Below, one piece after another: positions 45,185-55,980 of a stretch of DNA of 64,000 bases; the stretch's first letter is position 1; every line of letters begins with the position of its first letter. A program made the position numbers and the translations under genes. The stretch covers positions 13,144,001 through 13,208,000 of the forward strand of contig NC_134161.1 of NCBI RefSeq assembly GCF_033958435.1, read 5' to 3'. Under the pieces are notes generated by a model. The model had not been told where the DNA came from. It saw only the letters and a list, made by a program, of their open reading frames with translations, and made no database searches. Source of the DNA: Carettochelys insculpta. Its lineage: Eukaryota > Chordata > Testudines > Carettochelyidae.

Positions 45185-45420
45185 GAAAGGGCCAGGGCCC
45201 AGGGTGGATGAGGTGGGGCTTCTGATGGTCAGCCCTTAGCGCTACTCAGACTGCACCACCACTCGAGCCGTGCGGCACAACACTGCCGCTGTCTTTCAAA
45301 GGAGCCCAGAACTCCCCAGCGCTGTTACTTCAATGGCGGTACCGGCCGGAGCACCAGGCCCCTGTGCAACTGCTCCTTCTGCCCCATTCTGCGGCAGGCC
45401 TGCCCAGCTACGTCCTGTGC
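45185..45420. repeat. GC-rich repeat unit, copy 3 of 3
   Basis: It contains ATGGTCAGCCCTTAGCGCTA, TCTTTCAAAGGAGCCCAGAA, GCTGTTACTTCAATGGCGGT and GGAGCACCAGGCCCCTGTG, parallel to copies 1 and 2. Confidence 0.6.
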
Positions 45421-45812
45421 TGTTGCTCTACTTGGGGGGCCATATTTTACAGTCTGGTTCCTTTCTGTGTATGTGAGATACCCTGCGTGGCAGCTGCCAT
45501 TTACTGAGGGGCAGAGGAGGGCTGGCTGCGTAACTCTTGTCTCTCACTCTCCGTGGTTCCTCAGCAGCCAGAAAGGGTACATCAAGCCTTTTGTAATAGC
45601 TCACTGAGTTTCACTTGGGACTGGCTGGGTTCTGATGAGGGCTTTGAAATCTTTGAGAAAAATACACTTCAGCAAAGCGTGATCCTCTTGTGATTCTTAC
45701 AACTCCTCTCAACCCAGCTATCACTCCTGTACCTACTGACCAGTCTGAGATTTCTGCTCACAGCTGTTCACAGCCTGTTAACAGTCTCTTTTTCTTGTTG
45801 TTTTCCTTTGGG

Positions 45813-46075
45813 AATTCTTAGAGTCGCAGAAAGTAGAAATGGAAAAGATCTATGAGGTCATCTGGTTCATCCACCTCCTCCTGGGGCAGGTTTGTTCCCT
45901 GCACTATATTTTCCTGTATTTTGTCCAGTTTTCAGTGATTTAAGCAATGGGGCTTCCATCATTTCCCTTTGGGGACAGTTTCACAGCCTGGCAGACCTCT
46001 CGCCATTAGAAAAGATTTTCCGAATGTTCGCCCTCACCGTTCCATTTCTTAACTGCATCTCCTGGAACGGCGCGG
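45813..46075 (-). mobile_element. CR1/L3-type LINE 3' fragment (minus strand)
   Basis: AGTCGCAGAAAGTAGAAATG, GATCTATGAGGTCATCTGG, TTCATCCACCTCCTCCTGG, GGGGCTTCCATCATTTCCC and GAAAAGATTTTCCGAATGTT are an old CR1/L3 3' end read in reverse. Confidence 0.65.
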
Positions 46076-46184
46076 AACATAAACCATAGAATTTTGCAGA
46101 GGATTAATTAAGTGAGACCCTCTAGGATCTTACTCTCTAGGTGCCAATCTCACAATTGTGATTTACCCTTTTCATCCCAGACGA

Positions 46185-46765
46185 GTGAACAGCAGAACGG
46201 CCACACTGGGTCAGACCAATGGTCTGTCTAGCCCAGTATCCTGTCTTCTGACAATGCTCAATGCCAGGTGCATCAGAAGGAACGAACAGAGCAAGCAATT
46301 GAGTGACACTGGGGTTGATCAAGAGACAGATAATGTGGTAGAAGCCCCTGCTCTCCACTCTCAACTTCTGCAGAAGCCAGGAAAACATGGAGCATGGGGT
46401 TGTGTCCCTGACACTCTTGGCTAAAAGCTATTGATGAACCTATCCTCCAGGAATGTCTCATTCTTTTTTGAACCCCATTATACCTTTTGGCCTTCATAAC
46501 AACCCTGGCAACAAGTTCCACAGGGTGTGTTGGGTGAAGGCGTACATTCTTGTGTTTGCTTTACACCTGCTTATTAATTTCATCGGGTGTTTTGCCAGTT
46601 CTTCTGTTATGCAAAAGAAAAAAAGAAAAAAATTACTAACACACTTCCTTATTCACTTTCTCCATGCCACTTGTGCTCTTATAGACCTTTCTCACAGACT
46701 CTCTTAGTCATCCCTTTTCCAGATGTTTTAACCTCACCTCATATGGAAATCCATTCTACATGGTC
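46185..46765 (-). mobile_element. CR1 LINE fragment (minus strand)
   Basis: The 3' end AACGGCCACACTGGGTCAGA, CAATGGTCTGTCTAGCCCAG, is followed upstream by the ORF2 tail in reverse: CAACAAGTTCCACAGGGTGT, TTAATTTCATCGGGTG, CCTTATTCACTTTCTCCATG and CTCACCTCATATGGAAATCC. It is diverged, with frameshifts. It lies back to back with the younger CR1 that follows. Confidence 0.75.
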
Positions 46766-46921
46766 TTGTTGCTGATGAGTTGAATTTAATGTTGATGAAA
46801 GAGAACTGTGCGACAGAATCAAGAATTTTAGCCAGTGTATTCCCTGTCCCTTAGCTTAGTGGCCAAGGTCGGTGATGAGTTGGCAGTAAATTAAAAGCAG
46901 ACCAGGTGCTTATGAAATAAA

Positions 46922-48010
46922 CTGGTAGGATACCTAGATTTCCAGAAAGCCTTTGACACGGTCCCACACCAAAGGCTTTTATGTAAATTAGGTGGTCATG
47001 GGATAGGAGGAAAGGTCCTTTCATGGATCGGAAATTGGTTAAAAGACAGAAAACAAAGGGTTGGAATAAATGGAAAATTTTCACAATGGAGGGGGGTAAC
47101 TAGTGGTGTTCCCCAGGGCTCAGTCCTGGGACCGATCCTGTTCAACTTGTTCATCAATGATCTAGAAAATGAGGTAAGCAGTGAGGTGGCAAAGTTTGCA
47201 GATGACACCAAGTTGTTCAGGACAGTCAAAAGCAAAAGGGATTGTGAAGAACTACAAGGAGATCTCAGCAAACTGAGTGATTGGGCAGCAAAATGGCAAA
47301 TGAAATTTAATGTGGGTAAGTGTAAGGTAATGCATGTTGGAAAAAATAACCCAAATTACACGTACTACATGATGGGGTCAAATTTAGCTACGACAGATCA
47401 GGAAAGGGATCTTGGAGTTATAGTGGATAGTTCTCTGAAGACATCCACGCAGTGTGCAGCGGCAGTTAGTAAGGCAAATAGGATGTTAGGAATTATTAAA
47501 AAAGGGATCGATAATAAGACAAAAGATATCATACTTCCCCTATATAAAACTATGGTACGCCCACATCTCGAGTACTGCGTGCAGATGTGGTCTCCTCACC
47601 TCAAAAAAGATATATTGGCATTAGAAAAGGTTCAGAAAAGGGCGACTAAGATGATTAGGGGCTTGGAAAGGGTCCCATATGGGGAGAGGCTAGAGAGACT
47701 GGGACTTTTCAGTTTGGAAAAGAGGCGATTGAGGGGCGATATGATAGAGGTATATAAAATCATGAATGGTGTGGAGAAAGTGAATATAGAAAAATTATTT
47801 ACCTTTTCCCATAATACAAGAACTAGGGGACACCAAATGAAATTGATGGGTAGTAGGTTCAAAACTAATAAAAGGAAATTTTTCTTCACACAGCGCACAG
47901 TCAACCTGTGGAACTCCTTGCCCGAGGAGGCTGTGAAGGCCAGGACTCTATTAGGGTTTAAAAAAGAGCTTGATAAATTTTTGCAGGTCAGGTCCATAAA
48001 TGGCTATTAG
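46922..48010 (+). pseudogene. CR1 ORF2 fragment: reverse transcriptase, C-terminal half
   Basis: CR1 ORF2 normally encodes an endonuclease and a reverse transcriptase that copy the LINE RNA at a nicked target. Here the endonuclease and the first RT motifs are lost by 5' truncation. The remaining frame is open from 46922 or 46925 to the TAG ending at 48010, about 361 residues. Visible motifs are [12 protein letters not shown] (first catalytic Asp region, from 46934), [15 protein letters not shown], and the catalytic FADDTK with its Asp pair (FADD at 47195-47206). The thumb and C-terminal segment includes [14 protein letters not shown] and [18 protein letters not shown], and it ends near [15 protein letters not shown]. 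The ATG at 47147 is internal. No product is expected without an upstream promoter. Confidence 0.85.
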
Positions 48011-48202
48011 CCAGGGATAAAGTATGGTGCCCTAGCCTTCATAACAAGGGCAGGAGATGGATGGCAGGAGATAAATCACTTGTCTTCTGTTCTCCTTCTC
48101 TGGGGCACCTGGCATTGGCCACCGTCGGCAGATGGGATGCTGGGCTTGATGGACCTTTGGTCTGACCCAGTATGGCCATTCTTATGTTCTTATGTTCTTA
48201 TG
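46922..48202 (+). mobile_element. CR1 LINE, 5'-truncated, recently inserted
   Basis: About 1.28 kb of CR1 covers the second half of the reverse transcriptase and the 3' UTR. The 3' UTR has CTGGGGCACCTGGCATTGG and GGTCTGACCCAGTATGGCC and ends with three TTCTTATG repeats at 48178-48202, the typical CR1 tail. The 5' end is truncated within the RT domain near 46922. It is the youngest-looking CR1 in the window, because its frame is undamaged. Confidence 0.9.
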
Positions 48203-48760
48203 ATGGTAGAGAACTTGATGGTCTCCTGAATACCTGGGAGCACTTGAAGATCAATGCCTATCCCTGAGGCTGCCCCATACCCTGTCCATAGCCATCCTCT
48301 GGGTAATAGAGGTTAACTCTAGACCATTGCTTCAATGTCACTGGCAGAGGTGGGAAAGGTACCCAGAATGATACCTGAGTAAAAGCGCAGCTGCTTTCAT
48401 TTCTGGATACTTGACAACAATCAAGATGTGACACAGGTATGTGTACACACGCACTTCTACCCATGCAGTTTTCCAGAGGGACACTGGTGACTTATATTTC
48501 CTCCAAAAGCAGCTGTACTTTTATTCAAGTAACTTTCTCGGTACTTTTTCCACCTCTGGTAACTAGGCTTCAAGTATCCCACCTGGTAGCTGCTTTCTCC
48601 ACCCCCTTCAGTCATCCCCAGTGTTTTCACACACAGTGCGCTCAGCCAGCAAATCTTGATGCCGTCATGGGATCAAGACTAGTGAGGTTTGACGAAGAAT
48701 TGATGACTTACAAGGATCACAAAAATTAAGCATCAAAACTCCTGAGTTTTGGAAGGTTGC
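48203..48760. other. Intergenic, nothing recognised
   Basis: Two similar phrases occur near 48345 and 48545 in opposite orientation (GGCAGAGGTGGGAAAGGTAC; GGTACTTTTTCCACCTCTGG), so 48345-48562 may be a small inverted-repeat element of about 220 bp. I could not assign it. Confidence 0.4.
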
Positions 48761-48764
48761 CTGC

Positions 48765-48958
48765 TTTAGAACACAAGCCAGCTTCTAACAGCTTAAAGTC
48801 AGGAAGAAACTTTCTCTGTCAACTGTTTATTCTCATCATGGCCTATTGCAGGATTTCTTCCACATTCCCCTGAAGTATCTGTGGTTGGCCACTGTTGAGG
48901 CCAAGCCATCTAGAACTAGATGGACCATTGGTCTGATCCTGTTTCACAAAAGTTTTAT
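48765..48958 (+). mobile_element. CR1-like LINE 3' fragment
   Basis: AAGTCAGGAAGAAACTTTCT, ATGGCCTATTGCAGGATTTC, GTTGGCCACTGTTGAGGCC and AACTAGATGGACCATTGGTC, CTGATCC follow an old CR1 3' end. Confidence 0.6.
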
Positions 48959-49369
48959 TTATCTTTGCCTCTGTTTAACATCCCCATCAGGAAGTAGGTG
49001 TTTTCTCTACCCGTCTCCCCCAGTAGCACCTCAATCTGAACAGAGCTAATGGCTGACTTCCCCAAGCCCCCCCACCTCTCTTCCACCCTTGCCCCTTCTG
49101 GAGGCAAGGATATGGGCTCCCCACTCCCACCTTGGGGCCTGCAGTGGCTGTCGGCCCCACTGTTCTGCCAGTGCCACATACCTGATGGGGGGACTAGCTA
49201 CTCTAAATAAAAATGCAACCTGCTGAAAGGATCGGTCAATACAGGGGTAAAGCCACTTCCCAGAACCTAATCTTTAATTCATTCTGGACAGCCACCTGCC
49301 TTGGATTGTTACAACAACAAATCCTGCATCTAGGCTGAGGGGGAAGGTGTATGTTCGACGAGATTAAAT
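48959..49369. other. Intergenic, nothing recognised
   Basis: No feature is supportable in this stretch. Confidence 0.4.
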
Positions 49370-49656
49370 CAGTGATTCTCAGTGTGGTCCGTGACCATCT
49401 TGCAGGTGGGCCACAGGCTTGGTAGTGACACCTCACCCCACTGTAGTGAGGAGCCTGTCCTGACTGTCCAGCCGTGCGCTCTCCCATCGTACAGCGGCGC
49501 ATGTACATATTTATGCTCCTGTAGACTAATATGGGTAATTTAGTATGAGAGGTATTTAGAGACAAGCGACTGCATTTTGTCATGCTGGGTGGTGGTTCAT
49601 GGAAAGGTTTGCATTGCGTGAGCACTGCTGCTGGCCAAAAAGTTTCAGAACCACTG
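49370..49656. mobile_element. hAT-type (Charlie-like) nonautonomous element
   Basis: It begins CAGTGATTCTCAGTGTGGTC and ends AAGTTTCAGAACCACTG, an inverted pair with Charlie-type termini. The octamers GATTAAAT and ACCTAGAT agree only partly. The inside has no open frame of note. Confidence 0.55.
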
Positions 49657-50160
49657 ACCTAGATGACTCTTGTGGTCCCTCCTAACCCTGTGGTTGTGTG
49701 ATTCTTTTCAACACTTGCTTTGTTTTACGAGTGTAATGAAAAATGGTTGTCCAATTTTAGGGAAAGCAGCAAAGTGTGGCCAAAGAGGAGCCAGTATAAG
49801 AGGAAATGAAGACTGAAAGTTGGTGACCGTACGTGTAGCTTGGCTGGGCAAAAGATTAATATAGGAGAGCCATGGAAGTATTTCCAAGAGCTGAATGCCA
49901 CGAAGGGTGAGGAACTGGTTAGACAAGGACAAGGGGGTGGAATCAGGCTGAATTTCAGGGAATGTTTCTTGCAGGTCAGTTTTGTGAGACAGTGGAATAG
50001 TCTCCCAAGTGAGCGGTGAAACCTCTTAGCCAGCCTGGGACTAAAACATAGAGAACAACCTTGCATTCCCCACGCAGGGTGGAGCAGATGTTGTAGCAGG
50101 TCTTTTCCACCTCTCGCTTCCATTGTCCTTGGTCTTACGGGTGTGATGCAGGACATGTGA
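49657..50160 (+). repeat. Old LINE (CR1/L3) remnants
   Basis: ATGACTCTTGTGGTCCCTCC at 49663 and GGAGAGCCATGGAAGTATTT with AATAGTCTCCCAAGTGAGCG around 49865-50020 resemble CR1/L3 3' parts. Divergence is high and boundaries are unclear. Confidence 0.35.
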
Positions 50161-50446
50161 CCGAATGCATTGTGGGGGCAGGGAAAGGGATTGAAGTTTC
50201 AGAGAGTGTGATCACCGCCCACGTGTTGGGGGAGACAGCCAATGCACATGACTCAACGGCTGCCTAAAGCAGTAAGGGCCGGGTGAATCAGCGTCGCTCA
50301 GAGTCAGACTTTCCTGCAGGAATGTCTGATAATGGTGTACACACAACCGAGATCACATTTTTAGCCAGAGCTGGCTGCAGTGCGAGACCCAGTCATCTGC
50401 CAGCGGGTTGCTTACTGCTGTCTCCACGGCAACCCTCCATGCCTTC

Positions 50447-50565
50447 TCTCCCTTGGACGCTGTGTGAGCTGGTGCGTTGTCATCTCTCTTACTGCAAGCC
50501 CAGCAGACGTGAAGGACTTCAGCCCACTCCAGGGAACTCCAGTCTTTGCAGGACAGCTCTTCTCC
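50447..50565. repeat. Interspersed repeat copy with empty MITE site
   Basis: GTGCGTTGTCATCTCTCTTA runs straight into CTGCAAGCCCAGCAGACGTG, AAGGACTTCAGCC and CTCCAGTCTTTGCAGGACAG. The same sequence recurs at 52020-52060 and 52317-52395, split there by the 52061-52313 element. So this copy shows the uninterrupted target. Confidence 0.7.
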
Positions 50566-51010
50566 AACAAATGGTGCTGTCTTATGCAAGAGATTCATCG
50601 GTTTTAAAGCCAGAAGGGTCTACTGTGTCATCTAAAGTCGGTTCCTCCTCTGCCTGACATCAGTGACAAAAATGTGTACTTCTTCCTCTAGCTTGCTGTG
50701 AGAGCGATCGGGAATCTACTCCGTTAGAGGCATCAACCAGACAATTGTTTACTGCATTCCGCTTGGGTTAGGGAACCCCACGGAAGATGGCTATTCCATA
50801 GGGCACGGCTGTGGCTGCAGAGCCCTCTGGGGCACGTGGTAAAAAGAACCCACTTTGGTTGTTGGTGAGTTTGCCAGGCTTGCCATTGATAACTATTTTC
50901 AAAGCAATTGTCTATAATATGAAGAGAAGGGAGACCCAACAAACATGCAACTTGTACAGTCACTAACCTAGATGCCCACGCTCGTTAATCTGCCCTGCAA
51001 GGCCTCCCAG
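50566..51010. other. Intergenic, nothing recognised
   Basis: No supportable exon or repeat end. Confidence 0.4.
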
Positions 51011-51735
51011 GAAATCACAGACTCATTGGGTTGAAAGGCACCTTGCAAGGTCATCAAGTCGAGTCCGCTGCATTCATGGCAGGACTGAGCACCATCTGCT
51101 AGACAAACCCTGACAGATGTCTGTCTCACCTGCTCGCAAAAATCTCCACTAACAGAGATTCCACAACCTCCCTAGGCAATTTATTCCAGGGCTTAACCAC
51201 TCTGACAGGAAGTTGGGTTGGTTGGTTTGTTTTCTGAATGTCCATCCTAAATCATCTTTGTAGCAATTTAAGCCCCTTGCTTCTTGTCCTATCCATGGAG
51301 GTTAAGGAGAATAATTTTTCTTCCTCCTCCTTGTAACCACCTTTTATATATATATATAAGAATTGTGTCTGCTCTCAGTCTTCTCTTTTCCAAACTAAAC
51401 AAACCCAGTAGTTTCACTCTTCCCTCATAGGTAATTTTTTTTCCTAGATCTTCACACATTTTTGTTGCTTTTCTCTGGACTTTCTCCAATTTATCCACAT
51501 CTTGCCTGAAATGTGATGTCCAGAACTGGACACAATACTCTACTCGAGACCTAATCCACTCACAGCAGAAAAATTACTACTTGTGCCTTCTGTACAACAG
51601 TCCTGGAAACATACCCGAGAATGATGTTCACTTGTTTGAAACTGTCACACTGTTCATTCATATTTAGCTTGTGGTCCACTACAAGCCCTAGATCCCTTGC
51701 TGCATTACTCGTTCCTTAATAGTCACTTCCCATTG
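51011..51735 (-). mobile_element. CR1 LINE, ORF2 end and 3' UTR (minus strand)
   Basis: The 3' end CACAGACTCATTGGGTTGAA, AGGCACCTTGCAAGGTCAT is followed by the reversed ORF2 tail. Its translation on the minus strand includes DKLEKVQRKATKM and [15 protein letters not shown], recognisable CR1 residues. A TA repeat (51349-51358) and stops interrupt it. It is older than the 47-kb copy. Confidence 0.8.
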
Positions 51736-52060
51736 TGGAGTCTTTGTCTAGAACTGGATATATGGGTTCTAACTCTGGCTTGGGCAAGTATCTCTGTCTT
51801 TGTCTCCCCATCTGAGTACATCAGTGTTACTGCACATAGAAATCTGGGGGTGCTGCTGGCGCTTCTTATACAGTCCCCCCCCCCACTGATCAAAGCTGTT
51901 CTCATTTTGCCTGAGGCATATGAGGCCAAGCAAATAGTAGCAACTGGCTGGATCAGAAGGGATTCAATGTCTGGCCAAGCAGCCAGTAAGAGCAGAGACA
52001 GAAGAGCAGAGAATCGCCTTCTTCTTCGCTGGGTGTGTTGGTGCATTGTCATCTCTCTTA
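51736..52060. repeat. Interspersed repeat, left part beside the MITE
   Basis: The last ~40 bp match the empty-site copy at 50.45 kb. The region upstream, including a poly-C run at 51875-51883, is not shared with that copy and I cannot assign it. Confidence 0.4.
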
Positions 52061-52313
52061 GGTTTGGTCTATACTAGGCAGATAAGTAAACTGCAGATAC
52101 ACAATTTTAGCTATGGCAATTGCATAGCTAGAATAGACCTATCAGCAATCGATTTACCTGGCCACCCTCACAGAGGTAACTTGATGGGAGAGTTTGTCCT
52201 GCAGACCTCCCTTACACCTCATGATATCGAGGAGTACAGGGGCCAACTATCGATCCCAGATAGTTTGATTTTGCACATCTCTACACGATCTTCCCCACAG
52301 TATAGACAAGCCC
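52061..52313. mobile_element. PIF/Harbinger-like MITE, 253 bp, with TTA target
   Basis: The ends are GGTTTGGTCTATACT and, on the minus strand, GGGCTTGTCTATACT (12 of 15 match). It is flanked by TTA (52058-52060) and TTT (52314-52316). The paralogous uninterrupted sequence at 50.48 kb reads CTCTCTTACTG, so the boundaries and a 3-bp duplication are supported by an empty site. TTA is the typical target of PIF/Harbinger elements. It has no coding capacity. Confidence 0.7.
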
Positions 52314-52663
52314 TTTCTGTAAGCCCAGCAGATGTGAAGGACTTTAGCCGCTCCTGTAAACTCCAGTCTTTGCTGGACAGCTCTGCAACCAGGCACAGGC
52401 AAGGAGTAAACACCCATCGCAATAAGTCCAGTCATTATGTGTGCGTGGCTTTGTGTCAACGTGGCCTGATGCAGTTTTGCAGTGACATAATCAAAGGGCA
52501 AAAGTCCTTAAAGGGATAGCACTCCCCGGTTCATTGAAGGGCATACCACTCATACAGAGGGTACAATACCACCTTCCTCACAGGAGTGCTTAACAAATGC
52601 TTGTAAAACACTTGAAGAGCGCTGGCGCTGCAGAAGGACCGATAACTGCCCAAATTCCCACTA

Positions 52664-52989
52664 CAGGTTGAACCTCGCTCATCTGGCACCCTCAGGACCT
52701 GACCAATGGCAGAGAAAAGAATTTGCCAGACCACAGGAAGTCAATATTTTCTCGCACATAACTAACACTTCCACTGCTTCCTGGGCTCTAAGAAGAAATG
52801 CAGGGGTAAATTAGAGCTAAATAACAGCACAGAACACTGAGACCCAGGACTGGTGGCTGTAAACAAACTTTATTGGTTTGTGGGAAACTTGGCCACCCAC
52901 AGGATAAGTGGTTGTCTGGTTAACTAAAATCATGCTGGTTCACGGATGCTCACAGACTAGAGAGTTCTAGATTAGAGAGGTTCAACTGG
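52664..52989. mobile_element. Tigger-like MITE, 326 bp, with TA target
   Basis: The left end reads CAGGTTGAACCTCGCTCATC and the right end on the minus strand CCAGTTGAACCTCTCTAATC. TA flanks both sides (52662-52663 and 52990-52991). The internal GGTTGTCTGGTTAACT is Tigger-like. No transposase. Confidence 0.7.
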
Positions 52990-55740
52990 TATCGAATTAC
53001 AGTTCAGACGGGGCATCACTGAGTGGCTGAGATGGAGGTGAAATGTGAGCATGTGTACATCAAGGGGAAAAATACTGAGCTTCTGAAGAGATCCTGATCT
53101 CATGAAAGTGTCACTCTGAAAAGGAAGCCTTCTGTCTCTGAGCAGTGAGAGACCCATCACACTGCTTCTAAACAGGTCCTCTGATACGATCGTGTCTGTT
53201 CACTCCTTGGCACATGCTCAGCACAGCCAGACATGCCATCAGCAAGACTTCCTATATGATCGCCAAGCCTTCCCTGTCCCAGTTCAAGTATAAATATGGG
53301 GGTGGGGGAGGGTACTCAGACCTTCTCACTCCCTCCAAGGTTGGAAAACAGTCCAGGCTCCTGACATCAAGGCTTCTAGCATCTATTGTTCCCACCTGTC
53401 AGCCTGAAGAGAAGAGCTGAGGAATGCAGGGGCCTTGCATGCAGGAATTCAGGGAAGGAGTCTCTGTGCTTGAGAGAAGTCGTCTCACCCCATCTCGTCT
53501 GCTCGGAGAATACCGGGCTCCTCATTTTTTTTTGGGTTGGCGGGAGGCCAAGGGAAATCAGCTGCACGAGAGACTATGCAAAGTTGTAAAACTCTTACAC
53601 TGAAGCTGAAGTCAGCTGGAAGTTATGGGTAAGATCCTTGGAGCCCCATGCTTCCCTGGGCGGGCCATGTGTTCTGCTAAGCCCAGGCTCTCCTTCATCC
53701 TTTAGGCAACTTCCCAAACTGAAATTTGCTCACAAAAAAAAAAAGTCAGAGAATTGCAGCTGCTGAGAATTGCCTGGCCCACTCACACCACAGCCGCTGT
53801 GAGTCAGATTGACAATAGTTTGATGGCATTTTTGTTATTACTTGCGTGGGGGGAACCCTCATTCTGCCACCCTGCTTTACTCTCTTGACTACGATTTGTA
53901 CTATGATTCCCATGCAAGAGTGTAAGAGAAAGCAAGCACTGCCCTCTCCCTTTGCACACCAATATTTTACACTCCGACTTGGCATTCAGGGTTGCCTGCT
54001 TCCTTTCTCCTTGTCCAGAACATATTGCTGCTGATCTGGCCAGCGTGAATCGCCTGTTTCTGGGTGCAATAAAAATCTATGATATAAGCCCCCCCTGGCC
54101 TGGGGCAAGGAGCAAATAAGGAGAAATGGTGAGTGACACATGCTGGCAGACAATGTCTTAGCTTCATGTCCTGATTCAAGGCCTGATTCTACTATTCTGA
54201 CTTACGTTGTTCAGCACCTTACGTCTCGCTGATTTCACTGGGCATTTACAGGGTAAGGCTCGATGCACCGGGAATAAGGAGGTGAGAGTCTTGTCCCAGT
54301 TCTTACCAAATGAAGGTCTGGGCTCTGTGAGGACTGTAAGATTTGGCCCAAGGTTTGCAAAAGCATCTTGAGTTCTTTCTGGGCAACAGTGCTCTAGCTA
54401 TATGGTATTGTCATTTACATATTCCTATGACTGTCCTAGCAGAAAGAATAGTCTCTGTTTTAAACCTTTTTGAATACCATGGAACTAGATGCAAACCTGC
54501 ATGGATTCATTTGACTTGACATAAACCCTTGTATCCAGATGGAGCATGGGTCATCTACAAGCCTTCTCCACTTCACTCTGTCTCAGGACAAAACTTCAAG
54601 CCTACCCCAGGTGCACCCCAGTTGTTGTCCTTCGGTCTCAGTAGATCTCCTCAACATTATCTGAAATCGTCCTCTTTTGCATTTTCCTTGCTGGTTCCTT
54701 TGGAGAGCTTGGCGGACTATGCTGGATGATGGTTCACTCGGGTGTATTTGCTCACCTATTATTTTTCAGCAGTAACAGTCGTTAGGAAGTCCCATGTTGG
54801 CTTTGTGAGTCCTACCTTCTACCCAGTCAGTTTCTGGTTCCCAGTTATTCTAATCCTGAACTAGCTACACCAAAGCTCTCCCAGTGACCTCAGCTGCAGC
54901 ATTTCTTGCGAATCCAGCCCTGGGTTTCTCCTGGGCCACATCTGTCAGGTGTTTATTTAGCCACGTCGCCTCCTGGGGCCAAGCAGATGCCACCAAATCC
55001 ATTTTACATGATGAGGAAGCTGGTTCTCTGAGCCTGGGTCTCCCAAAGCAACCAGTGAGAGATCTGATAGGAATCTTACTGCATGACATCAAGGATCAGA
55101 GCAGAGAGAGGGCTTGGAAGAGTGGAAATACCTGCCACTCCACCAGTGAGGAGGTGTCACTCAGTGATGTATTTGGGAAATATCACCAAGCAGAGAAGCC
55201 AAATGGCAATGAGATATGAAGTGTCCGCACTGAGCCTTCAGCAGCGATAAGATAAGAGCCGGAATAACTGTGAAATAAGGAATCAGCCTAGCAGCTGGAC
55301 ATAACTGTTTTCAAGGGATGTTTGGAGACAGTCCACTTACGCCTTGGCTGCTAAGGTGGCTTCTTCCCGCATTGGCGAGTGGGGGAATGTATTTTAGGAA
55401 CTAGATCGCTTCAAGTGAAGAGGCTGGATGACACATTACAGTAAGCCTCCCCTCGGGGATGCATGTTTCCCAAAGAACAGTTAGATCAGAGGCTAATGTC
55501 AGACAGATTCATCTGCCTTGTAATGTCCTCAGAATGAACTGGGAGGAGAGAGGAAGCAATATGTGGGCTGCTGCTCTCCAGGCGAGGAATGCACAGAAGT
55601 AATGGACTTGTGTGTTGTACGCAGTCCCGTTGCTTACTCCAAATACAGAACAGCGGGGAGAGCCATGCAGCAGTGCGCAGAGGGCTTGACAGTGAAGGGA
55701 GCTGCGTGAGCTGAGCTGTGTGCTAGAGAGTAAAATCGCC
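52990..55740. other. Intergenic, 2.75 kb without a firm feature
   Basis: No gene was found. The segment near 54185-54290 (AAGGCCTGATTCTACTATTC, GATTTCACTGGGCATTTACA) looks like an old amniote repeat. MIR-like words occur near 55000. An A run of 12 lies at 53732-53743. Confidence 0.4.
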
Positions 55741-55751
55741 CTCTAGGACAG

Positions 55752-55802
55752 TGGTTTTCAGGTGGGATGCTGTGACACACAGGTGCGCCGTGAGATCTGC
55801 CC
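55752..55802 (+). mobile_element. hAT terminus fragment
   Basis: CAGTGGTTTTCAGGTGGGAT, GCTGTGACACACAGG is one end of a Charlie-like element. The other end is missing, probably lost beside the following MITE. Confidence 0.4.
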
Positions 55803-55970
55803 CAGTGTGCCCTGCAGTTTGGTCAGCTTCCCCTCACTGCAAAGCAGCCACGCAGCGGATTAGCTAAGCACCCCACAGTGGCACCACGGGTATCTGTGCC
55901 CATCTGCACATGCTTTGCACGCAACAAAATTTATTCTGCTCATGGATATTAAAAATTAGAGGGAACACTG
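55803..55970 (-). mobile_element. hAT MITE family copy F
   Basis: CAGTGTGCCCTGCAGTTTGG, GCGGATTAGCTAAGCACCCC, GCAACAAAATTTATTCTGCT and TTAGAGGGAACACTG at the right follow the reference copy on the minus strand. It ends 10 bp before copy G, which points the other way. Confidence 0.65.
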
Positions 55971-55980
55971 GTGATGGGCA

